Shown here: piece after piece, positions 55,813 through 63,825 of the stretch | How positions within the stretch are numbered: the first letter of the stretch is position 1 | Layout of the letters: every line of letters starts with the position of its first letter | Assembly: GCF_000725885.1 (NCBI RefSeq) | Contig: NZ_JODR01000033.1 | Location: 1 to 64,000 of the forward strand | Source of the DNA: Streptomyces albus subsp. albus | GTDB taxonomy: Bacteria > Actinomycetota > Actinomycetes > Streptomycetales > Streptomycetaceae | Reading direction: 5' to 3' | DNA: 64,000 bases | The notes under the pieces: generated by a model | Told to the model about the DNA's origin: nothing | The model's database searches: none | What the model saw: only the letters and a program-made list of their open reading frames with translations | Position numbers and translations under genes: made by a program

Positions 55813-55857
55813 CTTCCGGAAAACGAGTCCGCTCCCCTCCGGTCGCTTCCGGAAAAC
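55813..55857. promoter_or_regulatory. Direct repeat of a TTCCGGAA-centred 12-mer upstream of the flavin reductase
   Basis: CTTCCGGAAAAC occurs at 55813-55824 and again at 55846-55857, 33 bases (about three helix turns) apart, each with the palindrome TTCCGGAA. They lie in the 418-base gene-free region 55649-56066, which is also A/T-richer after 55840. This looks like a paired regulator site controlling the reductase gene. A GCTGTCGGC repeat lies nearby at about 55690-55715. Confidence 0.45.
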
Positions 55858-56066
55858 ACAGAGCATTCCCTTTCCGAGTAATTCTTCGCGGGATACAACC
55901 GGCTTCCCCTCCTGTTATCGTCGAACTCGGCAAGGGAAAGCACAGCCCATTCTCTTTCTCTAAAGCCTCGCCGACCTACCGGCCCGGAGCCGGACGTCGT
56001 GCGATCGGGCTGCGCCGATTCCGACCGCGCGGCCGGGGAGGAACACTCGACATGGGGGAGAACAAC

Positions 56067-56636
56067 ATGACGACATCCACCGTGCGTTTTCCGCAGCCGC
56101 CGCCGGCGGCTGACCACGGCCCGGCAGACCTGACCGGGCCGCCCTCACAACATGAATTCCGCAACGTGCTGGGCCATTTTGCCAGCGGAGTCACCGTCAT
56201 CACGGCGCCCGCCGCGGGCGAGGACGACACCGCGCCGGGGCCCGCCGGGTTCACCTGCCAGTCGTTCGCGGCGCTCTCGCTCGACCCGCCCATGGTGGCG
56301 TTCCTCGTCGCCCGCACCTCGACCACCTGGCCGCGCATCGCCCGCTCCGGGGTCTTCTGCGCCAACGTCCTGTCCACCGGCCAGGCGGCGCTGTGCCGCG
56401 CGTTCGCCCGCAGCGGCACCGACAAGTTCGCGGGCGTGGACTGGCGGCCGAGCCGCGTCACCGGTTCCCCCTCGCTCAGTGGTGCCCTGGCCTGGATCGA
56501 CTGCACCATCGATGCCGTGCACACGGGGGGCGACCACTTCATCGTCACGGGCCGGGTCCGCCATCTGTCGGCGGCCGGCCAGGGTTCCCCGCTCCTCTTC
56601 TACCGCGGGAGCCTCGGCGGCTTCTCCGCCGCCTGA
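56067..56636 (+). CDS. Flavin reductase of two-component monooxygenases (HsaB/HpaC-like)
   Basis: A 189-residue FMN-binding flavin reductase: EFRNVLGHFASGVTVITAP, GFTCQSFAALSLDPPMVAFL (flavin loop), FCANVLSTGQAALCRAFA, DKFAGVDWRPS and SGALAWIDCTIDAVHTGGDH. Such proteins reduce FMN or FAD with NAD(P)H and pass the free reduced flavin to a partner oxygenase. It is the natural partner for the three group-D oxygenase-like proteins at 45330-50623. ATG 56067 is preferred because GGGGGAG precedes it; ATG 56052 adds five residues. It has its own leader with a direct-repeat element. Confidence 0.9.
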   Translation: MTTSTVRFPQPPPAADHGPADLTGPPSQHEFRNVLGHFASGVTVITAPAAGEDDTAPGPAGFTCQSFAALSLDPPMVAFLVARTSTTWPRIARSGVFCANVLSTGQAALCRAFARSGTDKFAGVDWRPSRVTGSPSLSGALAWIDCTIDAVHTGGDHFIVTGRVRHLSAAGQGSPLLFYRGSLGGFSAA

Positions 56637-56807
56637 CGCCCGGCAGTACGCGGGCCGTTGCCCCGCCGGGCGGCGGAACACCCCCGGAAACCGTCCTGTT
56701 GTGTGCTGCACTTCCCTCCCGAGGGGGCAGAAGGAAGACAGCGGTGTCCGGAGCGCGCCGGCGTCGGTGCCGCTGTCCACCGTCCTTGCCGGCGTCACGG
56801 GGGAATC

Positions 56808-57296
56808 ATGCGCGTCAGGACTGTTCTCGCGTTACTCGCGGCCTTGCTCGTGGGTGTGTCCGCCGCCTTGTGCGCCGGTGTCGCTGCGGCTGCCGGCGTT
56901 CCGGTCGCGGACGTACCCGGCGCCGTCTCCCCCGCCCGTGCGGACGCACTTGCCCCGGCCCGCACCTTTGGCGGTGCGGGCGGTGCCGGTGCGGTCGGGA
57001 GTACCGGCGGCGCCGGCAGTGTCGGCAGCATGAGCAGTGCGGGCGGCCGGTACGTCACCAGCGGTATGAGTGACATCGGCGGTATGAGCACCACCACCGG
57101 TATGAGCAACACGGGCGGCACCACCGCGACGAGCAGCGTCACCGGCACGAGCACAACCAGTGGTGGTGGCACGGGCGGCGGCGGTGGACGAGGCTCGTTC
57201 CGCGGCATCTGGAGCCAGTTGGCCGTGGTCGGCGGCATCGTGCTGTTCTTCCTGGGCGGCTCCCGGCTCCTGGGCTTTCTGCGCCGCAGGCGGTGA
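56808..57296 (+). CDS. Secreted Ser/Thr/Gly-rich protein with a C-terminal membrane anchor
   Basis: A 162-residue exported protein. A Sec signal (RTVLALLAALLVGVSAALCA) is followed by low-complexity sequence with short imperfect repeats such as SGMSDIGGMST and TGMSNTGG, then one membrane helix (LAVVGGIVLFFLGG) and a basic tail FLRRRR. The tail resembles that of sortase substrates but no LPxTG is present, so it is probably a simple membrane-anchored surface protein. Only general composition is informative; function unknown. Confidence 0.7.
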   Translation: MRVRTVLALLAALLVGVSAALCAGVAAAAGVPVADVPGAVSPARADALAPARTFGGAGGAGAVGSTGGAGSVGSMSSAGGRYVTSGMSDIGGMSTTTGMSNTGGTTATSSVTGTSTTSGGGTGGGGGRGSFRGIWSQLAVVGGIVLFFLGGSRLLGFLRRRR

Positions 57297-57407
57297 CACG
57301 GAGCGCGGCGGGCCGGGGCCGTCCGGGTCCGCCGGGCCGGCTCCCCCTGCCGCTGGCCTTCGCCCTCGCGGGGGAGCCTGCCCGGCGCCGCGCCCCGGGC
57401 CCCCGGG

Positions 57408-58715
57408 TCAGTCCTCGAGGGCGTCGAGCACGCGCTTGAGGTCCACGAACTTGAAGTTCGTGGAGTCCCGGCCCTCCTCACCCGGCTTGTCGTCGCCGTC
57501 CTGGACGACGAGCAGACCGTTCGGGTACTTCCTGCCGAGCGGCTCGCCGAGGACGGCGGCGCCGTCGCTCTCCTCGGTGCCGTCGAGGGTTCCGGAGGCA
57601 GCGATCACCCGGAAGCCGCCTTCGTACTCGTTGTCGTCACCGAGTTCACGGTCGTAGGCGGCGAAGCTGTTGTCGCCCTGGCTGGAGGCGAGCAGGTAGC
57701 CGTCACCGTCCTTCTGGTGCAGCAGGGTGAGCCCCTCCACATCGGCCGACAGGCGCTTTCCGCCGTAGCCCGGGTCCTTCCCGGGGGTGCACTCCTCGGT
57801 TTCCTCGTCGTAGGTGCCCGGCACCCCGTACTCGCGCACCTTGTCGATCAGCACCGGGGTTCCCCGGAGTCCGGCGTCGATGCGCCAGATGCCGACGTCC
57901 TCCTGGCCGGCGTAGAGGATGCCGTTCTCGGTGTCGACGACCATGCCCTCGACCTGGGGCAGTTCGCCCGGTTCGGCGCAGGGCTGCCACGCCGTGCCGT
58001 TCGGCAGGGTGAAGCGGGAAGGCAGCTGGAGCGTGCGCACCTTGCGGTAGGAGACCGTGCCGTCGTCGCTCCCGGTCAGTTCGAGGAGGCTGAGTGCGGT
58101 GCTCTCCCGCCGGCTGACCACCGCGTACGAACGGCCGCTGGACGGATCGGTCCAGGTGGCGAGGCCGTAGGCGGTGCGCTGCTCGTTGATCTCCTCCTGC
58201 GAGGAGGAGAAGATCGCCGGCGCCGAGGGGTCGGTGACATCGGTGAGCGGCGCGTCCGAGTCGTCGCCGTCGATGCGGTAGACGCGCAGCCGGTCGCTGC
58301 CGCGGTCGCTGGTGACGGCCAGGTCGCTCGTGCGGGACCCGGTCTTCATCCCGTGCACGAGGTCGACGTTGTTGAACCGGCCGGGGGCGTCGTCGGGCCC
58401 GGGGGCCTCGGGGGCCGGCACGGACTGCACCTCGCGTCCGTCGAGGTCGTAGACGCGCAGTCCCCCCTCCTTGACCGTGGCGACGACGAGGCTGCGGTCC
58501 GGGTCGTCCGGGTTGCGCCAGATCGCCGGGTCGTCGGCGTCCGCGTTGCCACCCGCCTCGTCGTCGTGGACGGCGGGGGTCTCCGCGGTGGGCCGCACGC
58601 CGGGGAGTTCACCGGCGGCCACGGCCGGGTGGGGTACGGCTGTGGCGAGCGCGGTGAGCGCCGTGAGCAGCGCGAGACGGCCGACGGTGGTACGGGCTCG
58701 GTGGGACGGGGCCAT
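57408..58715 (-). CDS. Secreted beta-propeller phytase
   Basis: A 435-residue exported phytase of the calcium-dependent beta-propeller family, which releases phosphate from phytate. Signal: RARTTVGRLALLTALTALAT ending AVAAG near 35. Family motifs: ADADDPAIWRNPDDPDRSLV, GRFNNVDLVHGMKTG, QVEGMVVDTENGILYAGQED and SADVEGLTLLHQKDGDGYLL. ATG 58715 has GAAAGGA upstream. A weak inverted repeat (57339-57346 with 57371-57378) lies in the gap where it converges on the surface-protein gene. Expression is probably phosphate-controlled, but no PHO box was identified. Confidence 0.9.
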   Translation of the reverse strand: MAPSHRARTTVGRLALLTALTALATAVPHPAVAAGELPGVRPTAETPAVHDDEAGGNADADDPAIWRNPDDPDRSLVVATVKEGGLRVYDLDGREVQSVPAPEAPGPDDAPGRFNNVDLVHGMKTGSRTSDLAVTSDRGSDRLRVYRIDGDDSDAPLTDVTDPSAPAIFSSSQEEINEQRTAYGLATWTDPSSGRSYAVVSRRESTALSLLELTGSDDGTVSYRKVRTLQLPSRFTLPNGTAWQPCAEPGELPQVEGMVVDTENGILYAGQEDVGIWRIDAGLRGTPVLIDKVREYGVPGTYDEETEECTPGKDPGYGGKRLSADVEGLTLLHQKDGDGYLLASSQGDNSFAAYDRELGDDNEYEGGFRVIAASGTLDGTEESDGAAVLGEPLGRKYPNGLLVVQDGDDKPGEEGRDSTNFKFVDLKRVLDALED

Positions 58716-58864
58716 GAAGACGGTCCTTTCATGTCGCGAACATGGCGACGCCACCATGGGACCGTCCTGTGGAGGGTTGGCACGGGGTAACGGAACGGCG
58801 AGGTGTCCCGGAGATGAACAGGCGGGAGTCGCAGGGGCGAGGGCCGACCGGGCCACAGGGGGTG

Positions 58865-59962
58865 TCAGTTCCCGGTGTCGATCCGGATCTGCTCGATGTC
58901 ATCCTCCAGGAAGACGGCCAGTTCCCCGGCCTCGGCACGGACGGCTTCCTCCTCCCGCGCGGTGAGGGGCCGCAGAGGGCTGATGCCCAGCCGGTGGTCG
59001 CGCACCCGCCAGGTGGCGGCGACACGGCCGTCGACGAGGACGACGCGGTGCCCCGCGACGGACACACCGAGATGGGCGTCGTCGATGATGCGGCTGCGGT
59101 CGTGGTAGCCGAGTACGGCGTTGTCGAAGGCCGGGAGGAACCGGACGGGGGCCGGGGTGTCGGGGTGGGGACGCGGCGCGTCGGGCAGGTCGAACAGTTC
59201 GCGGCCTCGTTCGTCGCGGAAGACGACGAGTTCGTCCCGGAGGGCCTTGACGGCGGCGGGCAGACCGGCGAGACCGCACCAGGCGCGCAGGTCGGCGCCT
59301 GCGGCCGGCCCGTAGGCGGCGAGATAGCGGCGCAGCAGCTGCTGCCCCACAGGATCGCCGTCGTCGGCGGGCAGCGGGTCGATGTCCCGTCCCAGCCAGG
59401 CCGCCAGCGGGAGATTGCGTACCCCCGCGGTCCGGCGCCACAGACCGCGGGGCGGGAGCTGCGCCATGGGGATGAGGGCTGCGACCAGCAACTCGCCCAG
59501 GGCCCGGCGTGGTGGCGCCGGCCAGCGGTCTTCGACGGCTTCCACCAGCTCGCGCATGGTGCGGGGCTGCCCGTCGGCCATGACCGCGCGCCCGGCGGCG
59601 GCCAGCTGCGCCATGTCGACGCCCGCGAGATCGCTGCGGTAGGTGCCCAGCACCCGCTGGCGCAGCATGGTGTCGTGGCGGGCCCGCCAGGCGAGGGCGT
59701 CGCCGGCGGTGACCAGGTGCACGGTGCGGCGCATCAGGTGGGTGCGCACCACCGTGCGGCCGGTCAACGCCTCGTCGAGCTGCTTGGGAGCGAAGCCGGA
59801 CATGCGTGACCACAGCCCTATGAACGGTTCCTGGGGCTCTTGCGCCTGCATCCCGCACAGCTGGGCCACCACCGTCTCCGGCGCGGGGGCGGCGGTGCGC
59901 TGGAGCAGGTGCTGACGGGCGAGGGTGGCGCGGTTGAGGGCGCGGTTGTCGAGAAGCGTCAT
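58865..59962 (-). CDS. AlkZ/YcaQ-like winged-helix DNA glycosylase
   Basis: A 365-residue HTH_42 (YcaQ/AlkZ) protein: QLCGMQAQEPQEPFIGLWSR, RTHLMRRTVHLVTAGDALAW, RRYLAAYGPAAGADLRAWCG, FLPAFDNAVLGYHDRSRII. Gln39-Ala-Gln41 matches the QxQ catalytic motif of AlkZ, which unhooks DNA interstrand crosslinks and gives azinomycin producers self-resistance; YcaQ has QxD instead. The ATG has GGAGGA upstream. It is divergent from the dienelactone hydrolase gene. Many Streptomyces carry such genes outside clusters, so a link to any product here is only possible. Confidence 0.87.
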   Translation of the reverse strand: MTLLDNRALNRATLARQHLLQRTAAPAPETVVAQLCGMQAQEPQEPFIGLWSRMSGFAPKQLDEALTGRTVVRTHLMRRTVHLVTAGDALAWRARHDTMLRQRVLGTYRSDLAGVDMAQLAAAGRAVMADGQPRTMRELVEAVEDRWPAPPRRALGELLVAALIPMAQLPPRGLWRRTAGVRNLPLAAWLGRDIDPLPADDGDPVGQQLLRRYLAAYGPAAGADLRAWCGLAGLPAAVKALRDELVVFRDERGRELFDLPDAPRPHPDTPAPVRFLPAFDNAVLGYHDRSRIIDDAHLGVSVAGHRVVLVDGRVAATWRVRDHRLGISPLRPLTAREEEAVRAEAGELAVFLEDDIEQIRIDTGN

Positions 59963-60317
59963 GGCGTCCTCCGATTCGACGGGCGGTCCGACCGGGGACG
60001 ACGGCTTGCCCCGTGCGGCTCGCGGGCCACCGTGGCAGAGATCGCGGACAGGTGGTGTCCTCGATCGGGGCCGCGGTGGAGATTTCCCCGGGGCGCAGGA
60101 GGTTCTGGCACAGGTTTTCGCCGGTGGGCTACGCTGTCCGGCGATGACGACCGGGACGGCATTGCGCCACACACGGATTGGTGACCCGGTGCTCTGTTGA
60201 GCGCCGAACGGTCCGGCACCGGTCCGCTGTCCGCTCGCGGAACCGGCGCTGCCGCACGGGCTCCGCCTCCGTCGCGTTGACCACAAGCCCGACACGTCAA
60301 CCACGACAGGAGAACCG
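59963..60317. other. Divergent promoter region without genes
   Basis: About 355 bases between the AlkZ-like gene and the dienelactone hydrolase. It should contain both promoters. No gene, hairpin or clear operator was recognised; frames here are short and uncharacteristic. Confidence 0.4.
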
Positions 60318-61067
60318 ATGCCCACCACGTCGTTGCAGATCCCCACCGCGGACGGCCAGGCCGACGCCTTCGCCGCGTTCCCCGACGGCGGCGGACGCCA
60401 CCCCGCGGTACTGATGTACATGGACGCCTTCGGCTTGCGGCCCGTGCTGAAGGACATGGCGCGCGAACTCGCCGGGCACGGCTACTACGTACTCGTCCCC
60501 AACCTCTACTACCGGCACGCTCCCGCACCGGTGACCGAACTTCCCGAGCACATCGGGGAAGGCGCCCGGCCCGAGATCTTCGCCCGGGTGATGCCGCTGA
60601 TCGAGGCGCACACCACCGAACGCGTCCTGCGCGATGCCGACGCCTTCTTGACGTTCCTCGCCGAGCAGCCCGAGGTCGCCGCGGGACCAATCGGCGTGAC
60701 CGGCTACTGCATGGGCGCCGCCCTGGCCGTGCGCACCGCGACGGCCCACCCCGGCCGCGTGGCCGCCGTCGCCGGGTTCCACCCCGGCTTCCTGGTCACC
60801 GAGGCGCCCGACAGCCCGCACCGCCTCGTCCCGGAACTGACGGCGGAGGTCCATCTCGGCCTCGCCGAGAACGATCTGACCCCCGAGGCGCGCGAAGAGC
60901 TCGACCAGGCGCTGGACGCCGCGGGTGTCCGCCACAGCATCGAGGTCTACCCCGGCACCGTCCACGGCTTCACCATGGCCGACACCGACGCCTTCGACCC
61001 CGACGGGCTGCGACGCCACTGGGACCGCCTGCTGCCCCTCCTCGACCGCACTCTGTCCAGGAGCTGA
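60318..61067 (+). CDS. Dienelactone hydrolase family protein
   Basis: A 249-residue alpha/beta hydrolase of the dienelactone hydrolase family, which opens lactones using a Cys-Asp-His triad. The nucleophile elbow is GVTGYCMGAALAVR (Cys), Asp is in LGLAENDLTP and His in YPGTVHGFTMAD. It has a good leader with AGGAG just upstream (gacaggagaaccg). It stands alone, ends in a hairpin terminator and converges on the next gene. Confidence 0.9.
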   Translation: MPTTSLQIPTADGQADAFAAFPDGGGRHPAVLMYMDAFGLRPVLKDMARELAGHGYYVLVPNLYYRHAPAPVTELPEHIGEGARPEIFARVMPLIEAHTTERVLRDADAFLTFLAEQPEVAAGPIGVTGYCMGAALAVRTATAHPGRVAAVAGFHPGFLVTEAPDSPHRLVPELTAEVHLGLAENDLTPEAREELDQALDAAGVRHSIEVYPGTVHGFTMADTDAFDPDGLRRHWDRLLPLLDRTLSRS

Positions 61068-61078
61068 CGCCGGGTGAA

Positions 61079-61106
61079 GGGCATCCGCTCCCGGGAGCGG
61101 GTGCCC
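61079..61106. terminator. Bidirectional hairpin terminator
   Basis: A 28-base near-perfect palindrome (14-base arms, one G-T pair) in the 75-base gap between the converging dienelactone hydrolase and secreted-protein genes. Position and stability fit a terminator serving both. Confidence 0.7.
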
Positions 61107-61142
61107 GGTGACCCGTGCGCGACAGGAGCCCGGCACGGCCGG

Positions 61143-61817
61143 CTAGGAAGCCAGCGTCTTGCACAGGTCCTCGTACGGGCCCTCCAGTTCCAGCAGTTCG
61201 CGCCGGGTCTCCCCGCCGCTCTCGCTGATCCGGACGGCCATGAAGCCGCGCGAGACAATCCACTTGTTGTGCACGGGCCCGTCGTCGGTGTGCAGGCCGA
61301 CGCCCCAGTCCCCGCCGCTGAGCACACGGGTGGAGCTGCCCGGGTCCGGGTACGAGAGGCTTCCGGTCCCTGACAGGTCACGGCGCACAGTCTTCCCCGT
61401 GTCCCTGTTCGTCACCTTCATGACCAGCGGTCCGCTGATGACGGCGTACACCGGGTCGCCCGCGTCGTTCGTCCAGGTCTTCTGCGTCATGTCGACGACA
61501 GGGAACGTCGCGTCGGCCGGGAACGGACACACCTCGCCCCGCGCGTAGTGCACCTCGGGCTGTCCGGGGTGGGTGACGACGGGCCCGTGCCAGTTGTCCG
61601 AGCGGGGCGTCGGTCCGCCCGCGACCGCCCCGTCCCCCGCGCGGCCCACGGAGGCCTGCCCGGGGGACGCCTGGGCGCCGGCCGACGCGCACAGCAGGGC
61701 CGTGACCGCGCAGGCCGCCACCATCCCGGCCCTCCCCCGCCGGCCGTTCGCCGCCCCGGCTCCGCGCCGCGGCGCCGTCCTCGTGGCTGCCGCACCCGAC
61801 ACCCTGACCGTACGCAT
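61143..61817 (-). CDS. Secreted hypothetical protein
   Basis: A 224-residue exported protein. A basic N-terminus with NGRRGRAGMVAACAVTALLC leads to a cleavage region near GAQASPG; the RRGRAG segment could suit Tat export. The mature part has one Cys pair (EVCPFPAD and EDLCKTLAS) and motifs RSDNWHGPVVTHPGQPEVHY, FPVVDMTQKTW, GDWGVGLHTDDG. I do not recognise a catalytic fold. ATG 61817 has GGAGGG upstream. Likely a cell-surface or released protein of unknown role. Confidence 0.7.
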   Translation of the reverse strand: MRTVRVSGAAATRTAPRRGAGAANGRRGRAGMVAACAVTALLCASAGAQASPGQASVGRAGDGAVAGGPTPRSDNWHGPVVTHPGQPEVHYARGEVCPFPADATFPVVDMTQKTWTNDAGDPVYAVISGPLVMKVTNRDTGKTVRRDLSGTGSLSYPDPGSSTRVLSGGDWGVGLHTDDGPVHNKWIVSRGFMAVRISESGGETRRELLELEGPYEDLCKTLAS

Positions 61818-62049
61818 CGTCGTGTCCCTCCGCCGCTGCCGGACCCCGGTTCCCGTCCGGGCTCCCGCTCTCCTCTTCCGCCCGCCCATCGTGTCCCGCG
61901 CTCAGCACGCCCGGTAGACGTTTCGGCCCTGCCCGAAGCGACGGCCGTACGCGGCGCCGTCTTGGGCGCCACCCCGTGACGGGACCGGTCCGCCGCGGGA
62001 ACGATGAGGCCGGCGACCACCCGACGGAGAGCGACCGAACGGAGCGAGC

Positions 62050-63087
62050 ATGCGCATCCACTTCACCGTCTCCGACCTGGCCCGCGTCCGCGTGGCCGAG
62101 GCGCCCAGCGCGCTGGCCACGACGACGTTCAGCGCGTTCCGCCTCCGGCACGGCCGCGGCGGTCCGGCACTCGACATGTGGCGCCGCACCACGTACGCCG
62201 CACGGCACAGCGCGGCGGCAGCCACCGCAGCCCGGCCCGGTGCCGCGCCGTTGAGCCGGCTCGCGGCCACCACGCCCTCGCATCCCGTCCCCCGGCTGCT
62301 GCGCCCCCAGCCGGCGCTGCCCACACTCGACGAGGAGATCGAACGGTTGCTGTCCACGCCGCGGGCCGAACTGCGCGCGGATCTGGAGTACGTCGCCAGG
62401 CACCGCCCGCTGCCGCGCTGGGCCGGCTCCCTCGCGGAGGGGGACCCGGCCGCCCTGCGCCGGCTCGCCGACGCCATACGGGTGCACCACAAGGCGGCTG
62501 TCGCTCCCTACTGGCGCGGACTGCACGCCGCGCTGCGCGCGGACCAGGCCGAACGCTGCCGCCAGTGGCAGGAGGGCGGCGTCGAGCGGGTACTGAGCAC
62601 CCTGCACCCGCGGATGCGCTGGCGTCCCCCGGTCCTGGAACTGCCCGACGTGGAAGGGCCGGACTACCATCTCGACGGCCGGGGCCTGGTGCTCGCCCCG
62701 GCGGCCTTCACCAGTTACGTGCCCTGCGACCCGGGCGACCCCCAGCCCACCCTCCACTACGAGGCGGTCCCCCACCCCGGCTGCACCACGACGGACGGCA
62801 CGTCCATGCCGTTGGCCGCGTTGCTGGGGCACAGCCGCGCCGCGGTGCTGGAGGTGGTCGCGGAGGGCGTCTCGACCGGCCGGCTGGCCCGGCGTACCGG
62901 GCTGTCACCCGCCTCGGCCAGCGAGCACGCGACCGTACTGCGCCGCGCCGGGCTGGTCACGACCCACCGTGTCGGCCGCACCGTCCACCACACGCTCACG
63001 CCCCTGGGAGCGCAACTGCTCCTGCGCTCCTCCTCGTCGGGCACCGAGGAGGAGCGGCCCCCCAGGCTCGGTTCCCCCAGCCGCTGA
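62050..63087 (+). CDS. DUF5937/ArsR-type transcriptional regulator
   Basis: A 345-residue regulator: MRIHFTVSDLARVRVAEAPS is the standard opening of the DUF5937 family in Streptomyces. The C-terminal ArsR-like winged helix is at about 255-315 (LLGHSRAAVLEVVAEGVSTG, SPASASEHATVLRRAGLVTT, GRTVHHTLTPLGAQLL). These proteins usually repress a neighbouring transporter or enzyme gene; no transporter is in view here. The ligand is unknown. It converges on the GNAT gene. Confidence 0.88.
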   Translation: MRIHFTVSDLARVRVAEAPSALATTTFSAFRLRHGRGGPALDMWRRTTYAARHSAAAATAARPGAAPLSRLAATTPSHPVPRLLRPQPALPTLDEEIERLLSTPRAELRADLEYVARHRPLPRWAGSLAEGDPAALRRLADAIRVHHKAAVAPYWRGLHAALRADQAERCRQWQEGGVERVLSTLHPRMRWRPPVLELPDVEGPDYHLDGRGLVLAPAAFTSYVPCDPGDPQPTLHYEAVPHPGCTTTDGTSMPLAALLGHSRAAVLEVVAEGVSTGRLARRTGLSPASASEHATVLRRAGLVTTHRVGRTVHHTLTPLGAQLLLRSSSSGTEEERPPRLGSPSR

Positions 63088-63147
63088 TGAGGAGGGGCAA
63101 CGTGCCTGCCGGCCCCGGCCTCTGCCCCCCGGGCGAGGGCATCCCCA

Positions 63148-63675
63148 TCACACCCCGGATGGAGGGGACGGCAGCAGCGCCGCTGTTTCCCACACAGCGC
63201 GGACTTCGGCGGTGCCCTCCCACGGGGTGAGCGTCGCGCCATTGCGGCGCAGTACCGCGAGCGCCGCGGTGTTGTGCGCGCGGGTGTGCGCCACCACCAC
63301 CCGCGCGCCGGACCGCGCCGCTTCGAGGAGGACCATGCGCAGCGCGGCCGTGCCGGTGCCGTGCCCTCGGTGGGACCGGGCGAGCCACATGCCGGTCTCC
63401 AGGGTGTCCTGGCCGTCACGGACTGCCAGGCGGACCGATCCCACGACGTCCTGCTGCCGCGTGATCGCGAAGGTGGCTTCGCGCAGCGGACCAGAAAGGC
63501 CGGGGCGCCGGGCCCGGTGCCAGGCGAGGAAAGCCTCCTGCCGCGCGCCGGTCCACCCCGGAGGGCCGGTCACGGGAGGCATGACCTCTTCCGGCGCCGC
63601 GTCGGCGACGGCCACGGCGAGGAGCTGTCCGAGACGTTCCTCATCGAGGTGATCCAGTCGCACCGGACCGGTCAT
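63148..63675 (-). CDS. GNAT-family N-acetyltransferase
   Basis: A 175-residue GNAT enzyme: VGSVRLAVRDGQDTLETGMW, the acetyl-CoA loop LARSHRGHGTGTAALRMVLL (RxxGxG) and TRAHNTAALAVLRRNGATLT. ATG 63675 is preferred over an upstream start in the same frame because GGGGAGGGGAAG precedes it. Acceptor substrate unknown. About 150 gene-free bases separate it from the P450 fragment. Confidence 0.88.
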   Translation of the reverse strand: MTGPVRLDHLDEERLGQLLAVAVADAAPEEVMPPVTGPPGWTGARQEAFLAWHRARRPGLSGPLREATFAITRQQDVVGSVRLAVRDGQDTLETGMWLARSHRGHGTGTAALRMVLLEAARSGARVVVAHTRAHNTAALAVLRRNGATLTPWEGTAEVRAVWETAALLPSPPSGV

Positions 63676-63825
63676 CCGCGCTTCCCCTCCCCGGCGTTGC
63701 CGGTGCCGACGGGCCCGGTGGCCTGGCAGGCCCCGGTGGACCCGCCAGTTTCTCACCGGCCCGGTCCGGCCCGCGCGGTCCGGTCCGGTCCCGCCCCGCC
63801 GGCGGGATTCACCAGCCGGGCGGGT

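Noticed and set aside
56808..57296. RiPP precursor peptide
   Set aside because: It has a Sec signal and a membrane anchor, with no modification enzymes adjacent.
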